A stretch of DNA of 64,000 nucleotides, from assembly GCF_009711125.1 (NCBI RefSeq), contig NZ_WMIB01000015.1, forward strand, positions 38,278-102,277. Direction: 5' to 3'. Below the pieces are notes generated by a model. That model did no database searches and was not told the DNA's origin. It worked only from the letters and a program-made list of their open reading frames with translations. The DNA is from Metabacillus mangrovi (GTDB lineage: Bacteria > Bacillota > Bacilli > Bacillales > Bacillaceae). Shown piece by piece: positions 1 to 7,766 of this stretch. Numbering within the stretch: position 1 is the stretch's first letter; each line of letters opens with the position of its first letter. Made by a program: the position numbers and the translations under genes.

Positions 1-20
1 CAACATCAGGGAGGATTACT

Positions 21-2135
21 ATGCAGAGGATGGAGTTTTTATCAGATCTTACAGTGGATAAAATGAGAAAAGATTTACATGAATTAATAGCAAAGTTACA
101 TCGGGTGGGCATTAATACTGAAAAGTTAGAACCAATTTACAGCAACTTAAATGCTCTCAGCTTATTCAGTGATCGTCAAATCGTTTCAGTTACTGGTTTA
201 CAGAGCGTAGGGAAGACGTATTTAATAAAGCGGGCTTTAGGGTTGCCTGAAGACTTACTTCTATCTGAGGTAGGAGTTGGAGAAAAACGGCCGGTCCTTA
301 TTTCTTCTAGGGATGATATTCATGAAATGCAGTTCTTTTCTTCAAAATCCATACGGAATGAATCGGGCAGTATGGACGTGGTAAAGTCCCCTATAACTAA
401 AGATGAGTTAAACAAAAATGTCCAAAATCCCAGTAGCGATATGCTGTGGTTTGAAATAGTGCTGCCTGATGGTAAACAGCTTGGTCATTTAACTTTAGCA
501 TTGCTTCCTGGGTTTGAACGGAAGGGTGAATCTGATTCTCAGAGATTTTTAGATCTCTTTTTAAACTGCTCTTCTGGGATGATTTTAGTACTTAACCATA
601 TGCGCCTTGCCCAACGGGATCAGGAACTCCTATTGAAAAAGGTATCAGACATATATAGAGATAAAGAACCAGGTTTTGTTTTGACACATGCCAACGAACT
701 TTCTGAAGAAAATAGAAAATCCCTTGTTGATAACCTGGCAAGTAAATTTACCATTATGAATCAGGACCAAATCGTTTATGCCGATAAATCAATTGAGAGT
801 GTACCTGGGGATATCGAACGGTTAATTAAACAAAATAGCCGTTTCACGTATGATTCTTTAGGTCTTCATTACAAAAAATTGTTAGAAGTCGGACAAACGC
901 TGTCGAATGTATTAAGTGAAATAGAAAGTGTGGTTAATGCTAAATATACTGCTAATGAAAATGCGAATGAAATCAGGATTATGCAGCGTGAATTTAATAA
1001 ATACAGGGAACAATACAGCAGCGATTTAAAAAAAGATTTAAGACTTGCCATGGATCAGCATCTCAAGAAATGTGATCAGGAAGTAATTCGGGATTTAAGA
1101 AACGAAGAAAACAGGTGGTATAAAAAAATAAGTACTGCTTTTAAAAGCGACTTAACCTTTAATGAGAAACAGGAAATCTTGGACTGGGTAAAAAACATTT
1201 ATTCAACACCTGAACCAGATAAACTTAATCAAATCGTTCTGCAATCTATTGATGGTGTTACAAAAAAGAAAGCTAGAAAATATGAAAAACTAGGGATTAA
1301 GTCTATAAACTCACTTGAAAAGCATGAAGGAACTGATGCTAAAATGAGTCTGAGTTTTATGAATAGAAATTCTAAGAATAGTGACCGTCCATCTGGTAAT
1401 GATGATGAATCCTTTATTAATAAAGAGATTGTGAATACGTTAAAAGAGATTGAAAGTTATTTAAATCCTCAAGAGTCATATCGTACGCTTACAGATCAAA
1501 ATTTACGTTATATGCCAATAATAGCCGGTGCGATTTCACAGCATATTATAACTTCAAAGAGTGTCCTTGAACTAAATGGGATTACTGAAAAAGAAATGAA
1601 TGACTATCAGACATTAAAAGAAAAAGCGGGAGATGTAGATTTATTTAAGGAAGAGGTAAACAATCTGGCAATAGACATGAAACATATGGTAGCAGGAACG
1701 GCTGTATTTTTCGGCATTGATGCAATCGATGGGGAATTTAATAGCTTTGGAGCTGCACTCAGCGCATTGAAAGCACTTGGAATAACCGGCTCCATAGCAA
1801 CAGGGATAACTGCTGGCTCATTTGCTGCTCTAACAGTCGCATTTGCAATGAAAAAAGGGGCAGAGAAGTTAGAAAGATATAAATTTGAGCGTCAGGATTA
1901 TGCCCATCATGTACTAAAAGCAGCTGGAGATTACCAGGTAGAGTCAATCGTTAATTTAGTAAATGAAGTGATGGAAGAAATGGAGGACCAATTGGTAATG
2001 GTTCATCAGGCACGACTTCAATCAAAAGTTAATATTCCAATTTATGAGGAAATTGCAATAAGAATTGGGCGTTTAAATAATGACTGTGGAAAATTAAATG
2101 AAGTGGCATATAGAAATGCAGCATTTATTAATTGA
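21..2135 (+). CDS. Dynamin-like protein with degenerate GTPase motifs (first of tandem pair)
   Basis: A large (704 aa) dynamin-superfamily-like protein. The P-loop GLQSVGKT is at residues 59-66, followed by a KRP segment where dynamins carry the switch-I threonine. The G3 position reads LLPG instead of DxPG, and G4 reads THAN instead of TKxD, so nucleotide hydrolysis may be lost. Long helical segments follow, then a hydrophobic glycine/alanine-rich stretch at about 556-612 that could insert in membrane like the paddle of bacterial dynamins. The start is supported by GGGAGG at 9-14. It overlaps the next gene by 38 bp. The gene is visibly AT-rich compared with the second half of the window. Bacterial dynamins act on the inner membrane; an anti-phage role (LeoA/Eleos-like) is inference only. 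The operon may extend upstream beyond the window. Confidence 0.8.
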   Translation: MQRMEFLSDLTVDKMRKDLHELIAKLHRVGINTEKLEPIYSNLNALSLFSDRQIVSVTGLQSVGKTYLIKRALGLPEDLLLSEVGVGEKRPVLISSRDDIHEMQFFSSKSIRNESGSMDVVKSPITKDELNKNVQNPSSDMLWFEIVLPDGKQLGHLTLALLPGFERKGESDSQRFLDLFLNCSSGMILVLNHMRLAQRDQELLLKKVSDIYRDKEPGFVLTHANELSEENRKSLVDNLASKFTIMNQDQIVYADKSIESVPGDIERLIKQNSRFTYDSLGLHYKKLLEVGQTLSNVLSEIESVVNAKYTANENANEIRIMQREFNKYREQYSSDLKKDLRLAMDQHLKKCDQEVIRDLRNEENRWYKKISTAFKSDLTFNEKQEILDWVKNIYSTPEPDKLNQIVLQSIDGVTKKKARKYEKLGIKSINSLEKHEGTDAKMSLSFMNRNSKNSDRPSGNDDESFINKEIVNTLKEIESYLNPQESYRTLTDQNLRYMPIIAGAISQHIITSKSVLELNGITEKEMNDYQTLKEKAGDVDLFKEEVNNLAIDMKHMVAGTAVFFGIDAIDGEFNSFGAALSALKALGITGSIATGITAGSFAALTVAFAMKKGAEKLERYKFERQDYAHHVLKAAGDYQVESIVNLVNEVMEEMEDQLVMVHQARLQSKVNIPIYEEIAIRIGRLNNDCGKLNEVAYRNAAFIN

Positions 2136-4005
2136 ATTCCAAAAACATCGGATGGATTGGGCATTTGAAGCAAAAGATGATTTCTTAAACCAATTTCGAA
2201 TTTTTAAGGCAACAGAGAATAAGCAGGAAGATAGAAAATTAATTATTTCAGTTTATGGCCCCACTCAAGTAGGAAAAACATCGCTCATTCTAACCCTGAT
2301 GGGAGTAAAAGAGCAGTATTTAGACGAAATATCGGAGTTTTTGAGAGGAAAGAGAAAGCTTGGTGAATCTGCTACTGCCACAGTTACAAAATATCAAATT
2401 TCCCCTACTGAAGACTTTATTGTAAAAGTACCGGATCATCAAGAAAGAATAATTAAGTCTGTTCATGAATTTGAGGAACAGATGGCACATCTAAGGAACC
2501 TGGTGGAAACAGGATCCATTCAAAGCATAGAGCCCGTTAATATTGCAGTTCCCAAATCAAAATGTAAGGAGCAAGTACGTCAAATAGAGTTGCTTGATTT
2601 ACCAGGTATTGAGTCAGCTGAATTGAAAGAGCAGAGACATGTTGCACGATGTGTGGAATTTTGGGTACCTAACTCTCATATCTGTTTGATCGTAAATGGA
2701 GCAGCAGATTTAACCTTTCTAAGGGACATTCCAATGTCAAATCTGCAAAGGTGGTATAAACTCCCTGATAATTATTTTATCGTATTAACACGCGCTTTTT
2801 CCCCTGAATCAGTCCAACGCAGAATTCAAAGTAATGAGATTGTTGAAACTAAAGATGTTATCTCGTATTACAGGCGTGAAATAGAAGACATACTAAAGGA
2901 GAAAATTGGCACCATTTATCCAATAGAAATTGGAGGGAGTATCAAGTTTTTATCTGAGAAGGAACAAATACTCGCAAATAGTATCTTTTCAGCATTAAAA
3001 GAGCGAATTGAGAAGCTTGATATTCAGGATATATCCTTTCGGTTTCTGACAGGCTATTACCAGGAGATAGTCGTACAAAGTGAACGCGAAATAAAATACC
3101 ATAAAGATCAAATAGCTGCAAAGCAAGAAGAATTAGATCAAATTCAGAAACAAAAAGAAAGATTTCAACATGAAACATCAAAGATGATAGACGATTATAC
3201 ATATCGGCTATCAATACTTAATAAAAGGATCAATCGAGCTGATTTTATTTATTATAACACCTTTAAATCAGACTGCTTTGAGGAAAAAGCATTATCAATT
3301 TATGATCATGTTTCAGAGGAAGGGATGTTGGTATGGAAAGCAAGTAAGCTGAACCACCTGGCTTCAAACACTGTTCTTACTATTCAAGATGATATGATTC
3401 TTCATTTAAATGAAATGAATAATCTTTTTAATGAAATCAATGATGCTTTTGAATTGTATGGGAATGACGTGTTGAGAATGGAGACAGAACCGCATATTGC
3501 ATTCTATAATTGGGATTACTCAATAATGGATCAATATTTTTCAAAAGGGAGCTTTAAAGCTAAGAAAGAAGAAATGTTAGAATTGCTTTTAGACGATATA
3601 ACTGCAGCTTGTAGATCTGTTGGTGAAAATTATCAAAACATAAAAAATAGATGCCATTCCTTAAAAAGCAATGTGCTTTTTTCAAAAAAGAGGTTAGAAA
3701 ATGTATACAAAGTAAAGGTTGATAAGACAAATAAGCACTATCAGCAAATTTATGAACATAGAGAAAGTTTAAAAGACTCATTAGAACAAATCATAGAACA
3801 ATGGAAACAAGATCTGGACCATGCTTCCAAATACCGAAACTATATTATTAAACACTTCCTCCAGCAAAAGAATTATTTACTGAGGATGGCAGAATCAGAC
3901 AATTTAGAGGAGCGATATTTAGCGGGCTTACACTTATATACCTTAGGGAAAGATGCTTCAAAAATCATTCATACATTGGAGTTTGAAAATGAGCAGATTC
4001 TTTAA
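2098..4005 (+). CDS. Dynamin-like GTPase with intact motifs (second of tandem pair)
   Basis: A 635 aa GTPase. G1 is GPTQVGKT (54-61), a threonine-rich switch region (ATATVTKYQ) follows, and G3 is DLPG (167-170), so unlike its upstream partner this copy looks catalytically competent. The G4 region reads VLTRAF. A strongly charged coiled coil spans roughly 330-380, and further helical segments continue to the C terminus, as in bacterial dynamin-like proteins. No convincing transmembrane helix is seen. Start choice is uncertain: ATG 2098 has a weak GTGGA seven bases upstream and overlaps the previous gene; ATG 2116 is an alternative. Tandem non-identical dynamins (one canonical, one divergent) are known from Campylobacter DLP1/DLP2 and LeoA/LeoBC-type loci; heteromeric assembly is inferred. 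Confidence 0.82.
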   Translation: MKWHIEMQHLLIEFQKHRMDWAFEAKDDFLNQFRIFKATENKQEDRKLIISVYGPTQVGKTSLILTLMGVKEQYLDEISEFLRGKRKLGESATATVTKYQISPTEDFIVKVPDHQERIIKSVHEFEEQMAHLRNLVETGSIQSIEPVNIAVPKSKCKEQVRQIELLDLPGIESAELKEQRHVARCVEFWVPNSHICLIVNGAADLTFLRDIPMSNLQRWYKLPDNYFIVLTRAFSPESVQRRIQSNEIVETKDVISYYRREIEDILKEKIGTIYPIEIGGSIKFLSEKEQILANSIFSALKERIEKLDIQDISFRFLTGYYQEIVVQSEREIKYHKDQIAAKQEELDQIQKQKERFQHETSKMIDDYTYRLSILNKRINRADFIYYNTFKSDCFEEKALSIYDHVSEEGMLVWKASKLNHLASNTVLTIQDDMILHLNEMNNLFNEINDAFELYGNDVLRMETEPHIAFYNWDYSIMDQYFSKGSFKAKKEEMLELLLDDITAACRSVGENYQNIKNRCHSLKSNVLFSKKRLENVYKVKVDKTNKHYQQIYEHRESLKDSLEQIIEQWKQDLDHASKYRNYIIKHFLQQKNYLLRMAESDNLEERYLAGLHLYTLGKDASKIIHTLEFENEQIL

Positions 4006-4942
4006 ATCAAAAGGTAAAGAAAACGAAGAAGAACTGTACGAAAATGCCATGAAATCATTAAAAGAACTAAATCAAGAGATATTTATAAACGATTTAAATG
4101 AACAACTAACTCAGTTTGCTGCAACAATATCTATTGATTTAACGGAGCTGCAGCAGCAATTAAAAAAAGAAATTCAATTTACCAGTGCCAGTACATCCAT
4201 AGTAAATAACAGAGTAAATGAGTTCACAGAGAACATTAATAATAATCTAGAGGAACAGGATAGTCAGATTCAAACTTATCTTGAAGAGCTTGTCAATTAT
4301 TTAAATGCTAAATTAAATGACACCTTATCCACAGCAAGTAAAAACCACGACAAACTCCTAGAAGATATTAAGGACTCTGTTCAAGAGAACTACAAAGGCT
4401 TGGATCAGTTTCATGAATGGCACCATTCATTTAATGAGTCATTTACCAAAGAAAACACCAAATTGAAGGTTATATTAGCTTCATTTCAGAGTAATACTGA
4501 ACAAAGCATAGAAATCCTTAATGAGATTAATCGTACCTTTTTAAAAGCAACAAAGAACACTAGTGCGCGATTTATAGAAGAACTGGAAGAAGTTAAACAT
4601 TTGACAGAGACCAATAGGGGATTTTTTGAAACAGCTAATAAGAAAGTATCATCCGAAATTGTCCACTTAGAAAAAGTAATGGATCAGCATCATCAAAGTC
4701 AATTGGATTTAAGAAATGATCACGTAAAAAGTATAAACCAATTAAGAGAATATATTACTGAAACAAAAATTGAGCAAAATAAACAAATGAATTCAGTGGC
4801 AAAAAGTTTAGAAATTAAAAATAATCAGCTTATAGAACATTTTGAGAAGCAACAGACTCAGCTTAAATCGAATCAAAAGGTAACACTGGTTTTCTTTAGC
4901 TTCATAACAGCAGCAGAAATCCTTTCTTTTTTCTTTAAATAG
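3989..4942 (+). CDS. Tail-anchored coiled-coil protein, third gene of dynamin operon
   Basis: Starts at the ATG at 3989, which has GGAG at 3978-3981 and overlaps the end of the second dynamin gene by 17 bp; a longer reading frame from 3953 lacks a ribosome site. The 317 aa product is almost entirely helical and polar, rich in Glu, Gln, Asn and Lys, with heptad-like patterning from about residue 60 to 290. It ends in one hydrophobic segment (LVFFSFITAAEILSFFF), giving a tail-anchor topology with the coiled coil in the cytoplasm. No enzymatic motif is visible. Translational coupling to the two dynamins implies one complex; it may act as a membrane tether or sensor. The family is not recognised. 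Confidence 0.75.
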   Translation: MSRFFKSKGKENEEELYENAMKSLKELNQEIFINDLNEQLTQFAATISIDLTELQQQLKKEIQFTSASTSIVNNRVNEFTENINNNLEEQDSQIQTYLEELVNYLNAKLNDTLSTASKNHDKLLEDIKDSVQENYKGLDQFHEWHHSFNESFTKENTKLKVILASFQSNTEQSIEILNEINRTFLKATKNTSARFIEELEEVKHLTETNRGFFETANKKVSSEIVHLEKVMDQHHQSQLDLRNDHVKSINQLREYITETKIEQNKQMNSVAKSLEIKNNQLIEHFEKQQTQLKSNQKVTLVFFSFITAAEILSFFFK

Positions 4943-5169
4943 TTTTAACAGAAGAATTATACATTGGAGCACTGAAATCCCAGGTAAAGAGCACCGCTTT
5001 GACAATATGTAGCCTCGCTAAAATCCAGTGGGGCTTATTTACCTATATTCAAAATATTAAAGGAAAAAGGAGCTGAGTTTTTCATAATCTCCCCATGGAA
5101 AATTTGCAATTTGCTGGCTAATTTTAAAATCAAGATACGAAATAGCTTTTCATTCCCCTCATAACAGCA

Positions 5170-5200
5170 TATAATTACCTTAAGGTTCTTTATTAAGAAC
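5170..5200 (+). promoter_or_regulatory. Promoter with SinR-type operator before LPXTG/sortase operon
   Basis: A -10 TATAAT lies at 5170-5175 with a weak TTTTCA 17 bp upstream. Just downstream, at 5185-5200, is GTTCTTTATTAAGAAC, a 16-bp inverted repeat with six-base arms that matches the SinR operator layout (GTTCTYT...ARAGAAC). It overlaps the expected transcription start, consistent with repression. SinR is encoded at 53909-54238. Confidence 0.6.
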
Positions 5201-5216
5201 GATAAGGGGGATTACT

Positions 5217-5861
5217 ATGCATTTCATTTCTTATTTCTATAAGATGCTGATGGTTTGTTTATTGGTATGCCTCATTTTTCCTTATTCTAATACGAAAGCA
5301 GAAATCATCCCATTGGACCTAGTAATTGATGCAAAAGAGACCTTGTTTGGAATAGAAAATTTCAAACCAGGCGATTGGGCGGAAAGGACCGTGAAAGTGA
5401 CGAACAGGGGCCGTGAAGATTTTGCCTATCGGGCCTATTCGGAAATGATTTCGGGTTCGGATAAACTATATAACGCACTGGAGACTGAAATAAGGAACGG
5501 GAACGAGCTTCTTTTTAAAGGAAGATTAGCAAATGCCAACTTGAGTAGTCCAAGACCTTTGAAAAGCTATGAAGAGGAACAACTTCAAATTGTGGTGCGG
5601 TTTCCGGCAGAGCTTGGGAATGAATTTCAGGGACTGCAAACAAAGGTGCTGATTTCTTTTACAGCAGAGGCAGCTTTACCCGGAGGCGGAACCAATCAGA
5701 ATGAAATTGTAAATGAAGGGAATGAAAACACCCTTCCCTCTGATGTTCTGCCTAAAACAGGTGAAGAGAACCCGATTGTCATGATCCTCACAGGTATCCT
5801 ATTGGCAGTCGCAGGGGTGTTGCTTTATAAAAAACCTGCCCGAGAACAGCATTTCTTATGA
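5217..5861 (+). CDS. LPXTG-anchored TasA/camelysin-like surface protein
   Basis: A 214 aa exported protein: N-terminal signal peptide, a beta-rich body, and a classical cell-wall sorting signal LPKTG at 178-182 followed by a hydrophobic helix and a short basic tail. The body carries features typical of TasA/CalY (camelysin) proteins, such as FKPGDWAERTVKVTNRG near residue 50 and a GNEFQGLQT segment near 140. This family assignment is by eye. ATG 5217 follows GGGGG at 5206-5210. It overlaps the class D sortase gene by four bases (ATGA), so that sortase is the likely anchoring enzyme. Regulation by SinR is suggested by the operator at 5185-5200. A sortase-anchored matrix fibre or adhesin is the favoured role. 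Confidence 0.75.
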   Translation: MHFISYFYKMLMVCLLVCLIFPYSNTKAEIIPLDLVIDAKETLFGIENFKPGDWAERTVKVTNRGREDFAYRAYSEMISGSDKLYNALETEIRNGNELLFKGRLANANLSSPRPLKSYEEEQLQIVVRFPAELGNEFQGLQTKVLISFTAEAALPGGGTNQNEIVNEGNENTLPSDVLPKTGEENPIVMILTGILLAVAGVLLYKKPAREQHFL

Positions 5862-6427
5862 GAAAGGCAATCAGCCTGATTCTAATTATGGCTGGATTGT
5901 CAATGGCATTCTTTCCTCAGGCTGCTTCCACATACAGCGATATGGAACAGCGGCACCTTCTTGATAAATGGAAAGAGCAGGAGTTCAAAGAAATGGATCT
6001 ATGGGACGAGAGAGCTGAAGGAAAAAAAACAGAAGAAAATCTTCTTGGTCAGCTGACCATCCCTAAAATTGGTTTGGAAATGCCGATTGTAGAAGGTGCC
6101 ACCGAAGCAAATCTACATTCGGCATCTGCCCATATTACAGGTACTTCTCAAATCGGAAAGGTGGGCAATGCTGCCATAGCCGGCCATCGAAGCAGGCAGT
6201 TTGGGAGAAAATTTAACCGGCTCAATGAACTGGAAACCGGAGATGTGATACAGGTAGCCACAGCCGAAGGCACCTTTTCCTACCGGGTCACGAAAAAATG
6301 GATCGTCACTCCTGAACAGGTCCAAGTTCTGGACAAAGAAGGGTCAGTCCGGCTGCTTACCCTCGTAACCTGCCACCCAGTTGATCAGCCCACCAAAAGG
6401 CTGATTGTTAAAGCGGAGCAGCTGTGA
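5858..6427 (+). CDS. Class D sortase
   Basis: A 189 aa transpeptidase with an N-terminal membrane anchor (residues 5-25) and a complete sortase active site: His110 in AGHRS, Cys172 in LVTCHP and Arg181 in TKRLIV. The core sequence (LTIPKIGLEMPIVEG, HITGTSQIGKVGNAAIAGH) is typical of class D sortases such as B. subtilis YhcS. It cleaves a sorting motif and links the substrate to peptidoglycan cross-bridges on the outer face of the membrane. The four-base overlap with the LPKTG protein gene indicates a dedicated enzyme/substrate pair. Nothing suggests inactivation. Confidence 0.9.
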   Translation: MRKAISLILIMAGLSMAFFPQAASTYSDMEQRHLLDKWKEQEFKEMDLWDERAEGKKTEENLLGQLTIPKIGLEMPIVEGATEANLHSASAHITGTSQIGKVGNAAIAGHRSRQFGRKFNRLNELETGDVIQVATAEGTFSYRVTKKWIVTPEQVQVLDKEGSVRLLTLVTCHPVDQPTKRLIVKAEQL

Positions 6428-6540
6428 GTTATTGCTTCATGAGATTACTTAATCGGAAACCTTAAATATTTATAAGCAAAAAGCTATGCTGATGAAATTC
6501 AACGCAGAGCTATTCTGATATATATGCTCTTAAATAAAAA

Positions 6541-6660
6541 TCACCCTTTTGTCCCGCCAGCAGTTAATCCAGCAACAAAGTACTTTTGCAAAAGGAAGAA
6601 TAGAATCGAGATCGGAATAGCCATTAATACAGAATAAGCTGCAAATTCTATAAAGCTAAG
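6541..6660 (-). pseudogene. C-terminal remnant of sugar ABC transporter permease
   Basis: On the minus strand this stretch reads in frame to a TGA at 6541, giving a tail FFLLQKYFVAGLTAGGTKG preceded by AAYSVLMAIPISI. That is the hallmark C terminus of MalG/AraQ-type carbohydrate permeases. Nothing upstream continues the protein: at about 6656 the sequence switches abruptly to a decayed toxin fragment. It is therefore a dead 3' end left by a rearrangement. Confidence 0.75.
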
Positions 6661-7040
6661 AAAAATTTGGGTTCGAATAAGTATAGAAGAGTGACGTCTT
6701 CAGGGATTAAAATATAAATGTACTTGAATAAAGATGGTTCGATAGCAGCTGCATAACCGCTATATAAAAAAATTAGGTAATAGAAAATATGAAATACCCT
6801 ATAGATTTAGTGAAGAACCATTTGATGATTTAGGAATCGTTTTGCCAGAGGAAATTAGTCTTTTCTCAAATTTTATTGAAAATTAGCTACAGAAGATCAA
6901 GCAGATGAATGTATAGGATATCCTAATAAGGTACTAACAGGTGAATTAAGAGATTTTGAGATTGAATTAAATGCTACAAGCGTAGTTATAAAGGAACAAC
7001 TTGCGCCAGTTGAAAATAGGTATCGAATAGAGACGGAGTC
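6656..7040 (+). pseudogene. Decayed copy of EndoU toxin tail plus its immunity gene
   Basis: This segment is a degraded duplicate of 10126-10515. Matches include the toxin tail (TTGGGTTCGAATAAGTATAG...) and the start of the immunity gene (GATTTAGGAATCGTTTTGCCAG), with stops and indels throughout: the GAA codon near 6717 has become TAA, and the immunity frame is broken near 6883. Neither half can be translated. It is a dead toxin/immunity cassette left next to the permease remnant. Confidence 0.8.
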
Positions 7041-7042
7041 CG

Positions 7043-7132
7043 ATGATTGAGGATGTTATGGTGCATGCAGCGGCTGGAGTCTTCGGACTGGCTGTTTATC
7101 TATTGGTAAGCCGCTGTAAAAAAGCGATGTAA
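7043..7132 (+). CDS. Small single-helix membrane peptide (29 aa)
   Basis: An ORF from ATG 7043, with GGAG at 7034-7037, encodes MIEDVMVHAAAGVFGLAVY... ending in a basic SRCKKAM tail. It has one hydrophobic helix and positive residues after it. A strong terminator follows at 7153-7199. The function is not recognised; it could be a genuine small protein of the toxin locus or a chance frame after the decayed immunity gene. Confidence 0.4.
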   Translation: MIEDVMVHAAAGVFGLAVYLLVSRCKKAM

Positions 7133-7152
7133 GGTAATTCATGATTATAATA

Positions 7153-7199
7153 AAAGCCCGGCAAAGAGTGCATTCTCTGCCGGGCTTATTTGTGTTTTT
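7153..7199 (+). terminator. Rho-independent terminator
   Basis: AGCCCGGCA...TCTGCCGGGCT forms a strong GC stem at 7155-7186 followed by a T-rich tract. Confidence 0.85.
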
Positions 7200-7445
7200 A
7201 TGGGACGAAGAAATCGCTGATCGCAAGAGTATAAGACCTAAATGGGGGGACACAAAGGAAGCTGTATGAGAACCTTCACCGGGCTTTATTCTTAGAGTGA
7301 AAAGTCCTGCATCAAAGTAACTTGAATAGATGATCTAGTATGATGGAATCTGTCGAAAGGAGAAGAAGAGGACTTTTGGGTGATAGAAAGAAGTTATGTA
7401 TTATTTTACCATTGGAGTATCGAGCATTTGGAAAGGAGTGGTTTT

Positions 7446-7766
7446 TTGCCGGATATCATTGAAATGGAAGCAAGGGCTGCCCGTGCAGCCAAACAGATTG
7501 CAATTATGAAAAAAATCGAGTCCCTGCAAAAGTATCAGATGGATCTGGGAGATGGAATGGATGAACTCCGGAGAAACAAGCAAAATCTTAAAGCCGCTCA
7601 CGAGACCTACCTCGGACAATGGACAGGGAAAGGCGGAACGGCATACAAGGAGCTGGCAGAAGATCTCAATAGCCTGAACTTGCAAATGGAGTTCTCAGGA
7701 TCGGAAACCATCGATGCCATCAATCAGGAAATCAGCCGCCTCCAGCAGGAGCTAAACTCCCTATGA
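7446..7766 (+). CDS. YwqH-like helical T7SS effector partner (DUF5082-like)
   Basis: The start is taken as TTG 7446 because AAAGGAG lies at 7432-7438 with seven-base spacing; the longer frame from 7380 has no ribosome site. The 106 aa product is helical, with an N-terminal heptad-rich segment, a central GQWTGKGGTAYKEL turn resembling the WXG/GxxW hairpin of ESX-type proteins, and a C-terminal coiled coil. YwqH/DUF5082 proteins are encoded just upstream of LXG-type toxins and are thought to act as secretion or targeting partners. The four-base overlap with the next gene (the toxin at 7763) supports that role. Confidence 0.7.
   Translation: MPDIIEMEARAARAAKQIAIMKKIESLQKYQMDLGDGMDELRRNKQNLKAAHETYLGQWTGKGGTAYKELAEDLNSLNLQMEFSGSETIDAINQEISRLQQELNSL

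Noticed and set aside
4943..5169. Extra gene between the dynamin operon and the LPXTG gene
   Set aside because: Only AT-rich sequence with an isolated TTGACA (4999-5004) lacking a -10; no frame with RBS.
7380..7445. N-terminal extension of the YwqH-like gene
   Set aside because: No ribosome site; AAAGGAG and TTG at 7446 fit better.
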